This document shows, piece by piece, positions 57,300 to 64,000 of a stretch of 64,000 nucleotides of DNA. A model generated the notes under the pieces. The model worked only from the letters and a program-made list of their open reading frames with translations, made no database searches and was not told the origin of the DNA. The translations under genes were made by a program, and so were the position numbers. How positions within the stretch are numbered: position 1 is the first letter of the stretch; every line of letters begins with the position of its first letter. The stretch covers positions 40,639,287 through 40,703,286 of the forward strand of contig OY735211.1 of the NCBI GenBank assembly GCA_963457665.1. The letters are read 5' to 3'. Origin of the DNA: Thysanoteuthis rhombus (taxonomy: Eukaryota; Mollusca; Cephalopoda; Oegopsida; Thysanoteuthidae).

Positions 57300-57900
57300 A
57301 GTGAGAGAAGAAAAGAAATGGACTCAATCAAATGTAGGTTTCTTTGTCTACTTCGATGCTTTCACGCGGATCGATTTTCTGTCAAAAGTGACTGGTGCAT
57401 GTAAATGGAAAACGCCTCTATCTATGAAGCATTGGGATCGGATGTATGTACTCGCCTCGTAGGTGTTCTCTGTGCGTAAATGTGAGCGGTGCATACAGAT
57501 TGAACGCGATAAATGGAGTTAATGGCTTTATTGGCGATGCGAGGTTGTGACGCGTGCGTGCGTGCCGTTGAAGTGACAAGAACGTGAAACTTCGGGTAAC
57601 ACAGGTGTGAGACTAAATGCTCTGTCCTCTGCAAATTGCCTCTAACAGTTCTATGCAGTCGTCTCAAAAACGTCTGCAAAGACGAAAATGGTCGAATTTC
57701 TTGACACTGGAAACATGGCGTAACAAGACAACCGAACACGTTTCTATTAATAAAACCTAGCTTCATACTCGCTGACGAAAGTAGCAGAATCAAATATATG
57801 AAGAAATTGTTAGGAAAAGATATCAGCACAGCCAAAAAGTAGGTCCCGTTTTTGTCGTTAGATGGCATTAGGAGTGTTTATTTTTAACATTTAAAAAAAT
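57300..57900. other. CpG-richer segment with a 148-codon minus-strand frame
   Basis: 'GACGCGTGCGTGCGTGCCGT' at about 57,550 and several other CpGs stand out in this region. The minus strand is open from 57,868 to 57,422 (148 codons, starting MPSNDKNGTYFLAV, with a hydrophobic run at residues 14-30 that could be a membrane segment). I recognise no family, and composition alone could give such a frame, so I do not call it a gene. Confidence 0.25.
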
Positions 57901-58435
57901 TTTTTTGGTAGTACTGTCACAATTGTCATACTAGCATGTATTTTTTAAAAAGTTTGTGAAAAATGGTGCATCTTTGCTTTTTGATTCGAGCTTTGAAGAT
58001 GGGAGAAAGTCTGCATCATTTCTTATAAATAATATTTTTTTAATCAAAAAGAGAGAAATGAGACGTCAACACAAAAACAAATTCTGCAGTTTATGTAGAA
58101 GGCACTGTGAATGACCGAATGTCTCAAAACTTGTTTGCAAAGTTTCATGCCGGGGATTTCTAGTTAAAATATGCTCTACTGTCGGGTAGACCAGTAGAGA
58201 TCAAATAATAGCGTTACTTGGGAATAACCAACATCATAAGATACAGGATATCAAAAATCAGCATGCTGAGTATATCCAAATCAAATACTGAAAATCATTT
58301 GCTCTAGCTCACTAAGTCGCTTTGATGTGTGGCATCCATGTGTGATTTGTTACTTAACAAAAATTCTCCTTTTTCTAAAAAAAAAAATTGTAACAAGCGA
58401 TGTAAAGTGGACAACAACAAAATGAACACCCACTC

Positions 58436-58682
58436 ATTATCATCATCATCATCATCAACATAAGTCTTTTAACGTCCGTCGTTGGACATAGACCTTTCAC
58501 GGGATCTGCTACAATTCTCTATCGTGGGTGTTGCGGAGCCAGTATTTTCTTAATTTGTCGACTTTATCTCACCATCTTGTTTTCTGTTAGCCTCGGTTTT
58601 GAATGTGATCTCTGAGGATCCATATTGTGAGTCGTAATGTCCATCGATTGTCTTTTATTCTTGCAACATGGTCTGCCCATTA
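58436..58682 (-). mobile_element. RTE-like LINE 3' end fragment
   Basis: '(CAT)n CAACATAAGTCTTTTAAC', 'GTCCGTCGTTGGACATAGAC', continuing to 'GGTCTGCCCATTAC'. The 5' truncation point equals that of 40,889-41,132. Confidence 0.9.
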
Positions 58683-60235
58683 CCAAGCTGTTGGTCAATT
58701 GCATCTTGGTATCCAGGCGGGGGTTCATGATGATTTTCACCCTTGAGTGAGGCAGTAAAAGTCATGCATTTCCGCGATGAAAAGCAAAAACAACATTCCA
58801 AATGTAGATAAATTATTAACCAAGGGAAATTAATTGATACGAGATACTTCCTAGCTTGAATAACAGAATGAAAACGCAGTACCAGCTTGGACTGAATCAA
58901 GGTCTTATTTCGAAACCCACAGGGAGTTTACTGAGCACGATAGACCCCTGAAGAAGATTGAAAGGTACAACAACGAAAACGTTGTGACTCAAACAACAAG
59001 AATGGGGACACTCGTCGGAATAGATTAATGTATAATAATGATAATTGCACACATCAGAAATCCAATGACCGGAGGGTATAACAATAAAAGCCTTGAGATC
59101 ATAACAACCAAGATTAAGACATCAGCTCTAATAGATTTATGTATACGACTGAAACTTTTCGATGCTCGTTAATTGAATGGATATAGTTTTCTAACAACAC
59201 TTGTAATTCTTTCTTTCCGTATCTTAATGTTGTTAATACAATTAGATATATGACAATTGGATATATGAGAAACACTATTATTTAGCAATGTGAACATCTG
59301 AAACTAATTCTCATTATGGATGCAGGTTAATTGCCCTTTATTTTATTGTTTCTGCTCTGTAAAACAAACGAGAATTTATTCACAAAAATTATGATCCAAA
59401 TCGATTAACTTAGCAATATGTATTTCTGTATCAATTTGATTTTCTCGGGTCAATTGACACCCTTCTATACAGAGGCTCCCTCACCAAATTTCGATGACTT
59501 ATTTTCCAACTGAATATTTACTGTTCATAAAAGAGAGGGTCAAGAAAATGTTAAATAAAAGGTTTGAATTAACGTACGCTTAAAACGCACAACTAGTACT
59601 ATATCACAAATATTTAATGTTCAAAGAACAATTTTCTATACAGGCATTTTCTCCCTTGTTCAAAGTCAATATTTTTCCTTTTCATTGAAAGGTAATACTT
59701 AAATCTCAATTTTTAGTAAAGTAGTTTATGCTTTAGAGTAAACACCAGGTATCATTGGTTGAAGTCGAGTCGGAAAAACATTTTAATTTCATAAAATTAT
59801 GTCTGCAATAGTTTTATGTCAAGTCATATAACTGTTGTAAATATTATAATTCCACTCATTTGCTCATTTATATAAGGTTCTTGGTGAAAATCCCCAAAGA
59901 TCAAGAGACAACAAGTATAGCCATAAACACGATTTCGTTTCGGGAGAAAAGCAGTACTCATTCGAAAACCATTTTCGCTTACCTACCTCGTTTTAGAACC
60001 CAGCTCAATACCACCATTTCGAATGCTGATTTTCAAAGCACGCATACAGATTCTTTTCTTTTCGATGACTGGCATAATACAATTTTCCTCACCCTATCCC
60101 CCCTATCTGATATTTACTATGCAAGCTTAGTAAAGAACAAAACTATTTCTGCCATGTGTCTTCCACCCCTAACTAGACTGATCCCAACACTCGAGTATGT
60201 GATATATCATTACAATATCTCCTGCCAGCTATAAA
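58683..60235. other. Unassigned AT-rich stretch
   Basis: A 124-codon plus frame (59,860-60,234) overlaps a SINE-like phrase ('TATGCAAGCTTAGTAAAG') and is probably chance. Nothing else is recognised. Confidence 0.4.
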
Positions 60236-60330
60236 AGCTCTCTTAGCTCAAGCGACAGGGCAGCTAGTACGTATAACCAGGTTTCCCAAAGAAAAAAGTA
60301 TGCAAATTCGAGTCTCACCTAGAGCTTAGA
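60236..60330 (+). repeat. tRNA-like SINE head
   Basis: 'TCTTAGCTCAAGCGACAGGG' fits a Pol III A box and 'CAAATTCGAGTCTCACC' a B box, about 50 bases apart. The arms do not fold as a full tRNA. Confidence 0.5.
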
Positions 60331-61253
60331 CCTAATCCACGCTATTAACTAAAGCCATAGACTGTCATACTGAGTAGTTGAGACGAAAGGCATCAAAAAT
60401 TATAACGAAAGAATTACTAGACAGAAATGAATAATGGTTGACAATTCTTCATCTAATAAAAAGATCATGACAAGATAATGACCCAGACTACACATTTCTT
60501 CTCTGATTGTTTGTCGCTGACACATCTCATCGTTTATTTTACCTTCATATTATGACATAATGAATATTACGACATAGAAACTCTCAGGAGTTTTTGCCTA
60601 ATCATCATGCATTAAAACAGTTTTTGTTAAGTTGACACTTGAAAAACCTCAAAATGAGGATACTTAGATTATCAAAAGATAAAATACTCAATAAAATAAC
60701 CCCTCGATACCAATCCATACATAAATAAGTATCATTTTTGACGGGTATGTGCTAGTATATCATAATCACGCAGTGCCAGAATTGAATCATCCAGACACAG
60801 TTGTTTTGTTGGGTTTTTTTGTTGTTGTTTTTTGCAGAACGTCGAATAAGACTTAATTGCTGAGATAAATTCGTCTTTCATTTTTTTGTGCGGCTATACT
60901 TTTCAAGAAGAACAACAACACTACTTAACATATACCAAAAACCTGAGGCAAAAGCGAATATTTCAACAGAAAAGAACCATGAAATGATGACCCGAAATAC
61001 CTGAATTTCCAGGACTATATTTAACCGTCCTCCGACAGAGACAAAGAATGAATGTTATTAAAGTAGGAAAAGCAAAAGCAATTTCATTATTCAAGGAAAT
61101 AATGCAGACTTAAGTGTATGATTTTATCTCGGGATTTTTTTTTCTCATTTCCAATGAAACACAACTGTTTTAATTGACAGCTTATAGATTTTCTCCCACT
61201 GATCTTGTTACTGGCTGCTACTGATACAAATAAAATACAAAACAGGTCTGGTT

Positions 61254-61665
61254 AGTCACTCTAATAGAAACCGTCACAGAATCAACATCTTTTGGTAGCG
61301 TTTTGTTGGGGTGATCAATTAAGAAATCGGAGAAAAAGTGACGTTCTAGGAATTATTCTCTCGCAATCCATTGGGCAGTGATCATAAAAAGTCTGAATAA
61401 AAAAAAACAAACAAACATGACTGAAGGATCACTTTAGCATAAACTTACATTACAAATTGAACCCCCATCTGAAAAGAAAACAACGTTGCTTTTAGACATA
61501 ATAAGGAGTAAATGTTTAGATTTTTAGCCCTCTAGCTCCATTAGTGCAAGTGCAGCCTGTATGTGTGATACATATATAACCAGACAGCCAGACCAACTCA
61601 AAAATTTAAAGAAACCTATATTGACAGTTTGGGCAACAGTTTTGGTTGACAGTTTCTAATATCGG
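61254..61665 (-). repeat. Unclassified ~400-bp interspersed family, copy 3 (inverted)
   Basis: The reverse complement matches 30,186 and 35,948: 'CTGGTTAGTCACTCTAATAG', 'AAACCGTCACAGAATCAAC', 'GGGGTGATCAATTAAGAAAT', 'CAGACAGCCAGACCAACTC', 'CAACAGTTTTGGTTGACAG'. It lies just before a purine-rich tract. Confidence 0.75.
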
Positions 61666-61679
61666 GGCTGTTGTCCTCT

Positions 61680-62045
61680 CCGTCAGAATGGAATGAAGAA
61701 TAGACGGAAATAATGAAAAGGACAGAAGAAAGAAAAGAAGAAAATAAAAATAACAACTTTTGAAAAAAAAAGGCAGGTGAAAAAAGAAGAAAGAAAGAAA
61801 GAAGAAAAGAAATGGAAAATGGAAAGGAAGACAGGAAGAAGGAAAGAAGGCGAGACATAAAAAAGAGGATATGGAAGAGAGAAAGAAATGAACGAAGAGA
61901 GAAAAGCAGGAAGTTAAAGATAATAAAACAAAGAAGAGAAACGTAAAAATGAGAAAGGAAAGACAATAAAATTAATAAAGAAATAGATGAAAAAGATATA
62001 AAAAGAGTGAAAAGGGAAGATTTAAACGAATAAAGAGGAGAAAAT
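61680..62045. repeat. Long purine-rich (GA/GAAA) strand
   Basis: About 360 bases in which the plus strand is nearly all A and G, with no fixed period. A minus-strand frame through it (61,616-61,966) reads as Phe/Ser/Leu-rich and looks like a membrane protein only because of composition. Confidence 0.9.
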
Positions 62046-62096
62046 GATAAGTAAAGGACTTTTATACTTTAGTATAGGTAGGTACATAGTTACATC

Positions 62097-62238
62097 AATA
62101 AGTCCGTAACTGATGATGAAACATTTATTTTACACAACACCTATTTGTGAATACTAATGACTTGGATCAAACGTTATATGGAGGAAATTTCAGTTCAAAA
62201 TTCAGCTAAAAACTAGGCATCAGGTTACGGACTTATTA
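62097..62238. mobile_element. ~142-bp mariner-type MITE
   Basis: Near-perfect terminal inverted repeats, 'AATAAGTCCGTAACTGATG' at the left and 'CATCAGGTTACGGACTTATT' at the right, enclose about 100 non-coding bases. Size and termini fit a non-autonomous Tc1/mariner relative. No matching autonomous copy is in the window. Confidence 0.85.
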
Positions 62239-62951
62239 ATCTGCTCTAGTCTCTACAGATTTCTATACAAACCATGACATTTATTTTCAAATGAACGCCC
62301 AATGTCAGTTTTCGACAAATAACTTTGTTTATGGTCGCCCATATGACACTTTGCTTGTTTGCCAAGTGAGCTGTTTTTATTGGGTTAAATTCCAATGAAC
62401 CTGGCTAGGTTAAAAAATATCTTGTCTCAAAAGCCGTCCATAGCGTGAGCGTTAATCATTTGATAACCCTAAAATCTTACCCTTGTGCCAAAGTTGGTTT
62501 AGTATTATAAATCGTTTCTGATGAGGATCCTTTTAGAATTTTTTCGATGGAGATCACAACTTGTCTGTTGCTAGAGATTTTTGATTCTATTCATTTTGCA
62601 TCGTCTTGTACGCTGATACCTATTGTAAATTGAAAAAAAAAATCTTTTTATGTTATCTTATTCTTTGAAGAAATCTATCTCTCTCTTGCGTGGAGATCGC
62701 GTCAGTCATTAAGAAGTTGAAGTCTCACCATGCAGACCAGTTTATTCGTGTAGTAAGTTGGATCTACATTGTCTTATGATTGTGCTTTTTGCAAGACTAA
62801 GATAAGCTATAAGCCTGCGTCGTAGTTGCCAATTTCCAAATAATAGAGTGGTAGCAAACTCTCCCCCACCTGGGAAGATTTCTCTTTCATTTGACATTGT
62901 GTCGTACTGAGCTAACCCTACATAATATCAATATAGGTGAACATGTTCTGT

Positions 62952-62954
<3 letters not shown>

Positions 62955-63012
<58 letters not shown>
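62955..63012. repeat. TA microsatellite
   Basis: Uninterrupted (TA)n of about 28 units. It lies just after a SINE-like phrase 'ACTGAGCTAACCCTACATAA' at 62,909. Confidence 0.95.
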
Positions 63013-63017
<5 letters not shown>

Positions 63018-63082
63018 TAAGTCATCCATAGACTGCTGTTTTGTTGCATTACAACTCTTCAGTATGGTTATAGACTATCCAA

Positions 63083-63150
63083 GTAGGATCGAAACCTTCG
63101 GTCCAGAGGTTGGCATTTTACCCTCTGCCCTACGCAGAAGCAGACAGTCA
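63083..63150 (-). repeat. tRNA-like sequence
   Basis: The minus strand reads 'TGCGTAGGGCAGAGGGTAAA' (A-box-like) and 'CGAAGGTTTCGATCCTACTT' (B-box-like, T-arm partly paired). It is probably a tRNA-derived SINE head. Confidence 0.5.
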
Positions 63151-63304
63151 GTAAAACTGAAATTAAGCGATATATTTACTTGTGAACGATTCCCCATCCA
63201 CCAGAGTGCTCCGTTCCAGAGTTGTAAGAGTATTGTTATGTAGCTTATAAAGAACAAGTTACCTTACCTAAAGAGTGCTCAACCCTCGTGAAGTGAGCAT
63301 TGAT

Positions 63305-63317
63305 TATATATATATAC

Positions 63318-63368
<51 letters not shown>
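63305..63368. repeat. TATA/GT compound microsatellite
   Basis: Short TA/TATACATA followed by (GT)n to 63,368. The remaining 630 bases to the window end show no gene. Confidence 0.95.
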
Positions 63369-63369
<1 letters not shown>

Positions 63370-64000
63370 TGAAGTTAATCCTTCATTTAATAGAATTGTC
63401 CAAAAAATGAAGAATCAGTAATCTCCTTTTGATGGGGAGACTTTTTTTCTGAAGAAGAAAATTTTAAAGATTTGAATTTGGGAGATTTTAAAATGATTCG
63501 CAGCATTGGGTTACGTGGTTTAACTGAGGGAAAACTTGGAAATAATTAAATAAATTTTGATGTAAGATTATACGGAAATAAACGAAAGTTGCCGAAAAAA
63601 CTGGAAAGCAGATGAGAACTTTGGTCTTTTGGGGGAGGCACACGGATATCAGACAGAAAAAGAGTCGAAAAAAAAGTAATTTGAAGGAAACAGATATGAT
63701 ATGGCCATCTCAAGCTGGATCGGGTTAAATAAGCAATGGAACTAGAATCTAAAGGTAATATTTAGATTTTTGGTTGGCAATTCAATGCCTAGAGGAATTT
63801 TTTTCCTAGGGAAAATTCCATGGGAAAGAATAACTGGAAATAATACTGTTGGAAAAGAAATGTGAATTAATTTGCTCATTTCTGAGCCTTGAAAAATCTG
63901 CTCTCTCATTCTGATTTTAAACTTCCTGGGCTTTAAAAAAATGGAATGATTGAAATGACTCTGGGGGAAATTAAATCAAATTTAGGAACTTCTTGGGAGA

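Noticed and set aside
57422..57868. 148-codon minus-strand frame as a host gene
   Set aside because: No family resemblance, no supporting splice or promoter context; left as an unassigned CpG-richer segment.
59860..60234. 124-codon plus-strand frame as a gene
   Set aside because: It overlaps a SINE-like phrase and matches no protein family I know.
61616..61966. 116-codon minus-strand frame resembling a multi-pass membrane protein
   Set aside because: It is the complement of a purine-rich tract; Phe/Leu/Ser content follows from composition.

Overview
The window looks like animal nuclear DNA: AT-rich, intron/intergenic in character, with no operons and no long open reading frame, and crowded with decayed transposable elements, simple repeats and tRNA-derived short repeats. 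The mix (an RTE-like LINE with ATG/CAT trinucleotide tails, an R4/Dong-like LINE sitting in TAA repeats, a Ty3/gypsy element of CsRn1 type, mariner, Tc1 and hAT/ZBED remnants, long TA, CA and GA runs) fits a lophotrochozoan such as a mollusc. The species cannot be fixed from the sequence alone. I found no intact host protein-coding gene. One possible non-coding exon (about 5983-6223) and one ATG plus splice-donor candidate (about 50056) are offered as inference only.

Layout. 1-13,100: simple repeats; an RTE-like LINE copy with a 5' inversion (1462-2165); a degenerate ~60-bp minisatellite (2570-2910); a long RTE-like copy (7176-7897); a set of local duplications (8110-9385); and an R4/Dong-like LINE bracketed by TAA microsatellites (9520-11342). 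13,114-21,113: one degenerate but nearly full-length Ty3/gypsy retrotransposon. Its two related LTRs, tRNA-Trp-like primer binding site, gag, RT, RNase H, integrase and GPY/F-like tail are all recognisable and in order. It is interrupted by two RTE-like LINE insertions, one of which splits the RNase H coding sequence.

21,100-34,600: mostly unassigned AT-rich DNA. It holds a tandem repeat dense in TGACCT/AGGTCA half-sites (23,820-24,680), a tRNA-Val-like element, a copy of an unclassified ~400-bp family, a mariner 3' end (to 31,986) and ~110-bp tandem units. 34,600-41,600: a duplicated block carrying a GTCACGTGAC palindrome (35,199 and 39,064), a ~920-bp-offset duplication (37,040-38,770), tRNA-like repeats and LINE fragments. 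42,300-48,000: LINE copies, a ~220-bp foldback hairpin (42,963-43,182) and a Tc1 3' end. 49,700-54,700: GAT repeats, the best-kept RTE-like 3' end (50,640-51,050), a defective 841-bp mariner with both ends (52,850-53,690) and another LINE tail. 55,060-56,160: a broken hAT/ZBED (SCAND3-like) transposase-derived gene. 58,400-64,000: a LINE tail, an inverted copy of the ~400-bp family, a long purine-only-like strand, a ~142-bp mariner-type MITE and TA/GT microsatellites.

Nothing here forms a working pathway. The genes present are parts of mobile elements, all broken by stops, frameshifts, deletions or nested insertion. The nesting order (LINE inside the Ty3 element) gives relative ages. Protein-family calls come from reading conceptual translations by eye, and element boundaries are approximate unless a terminal repeat is stated.
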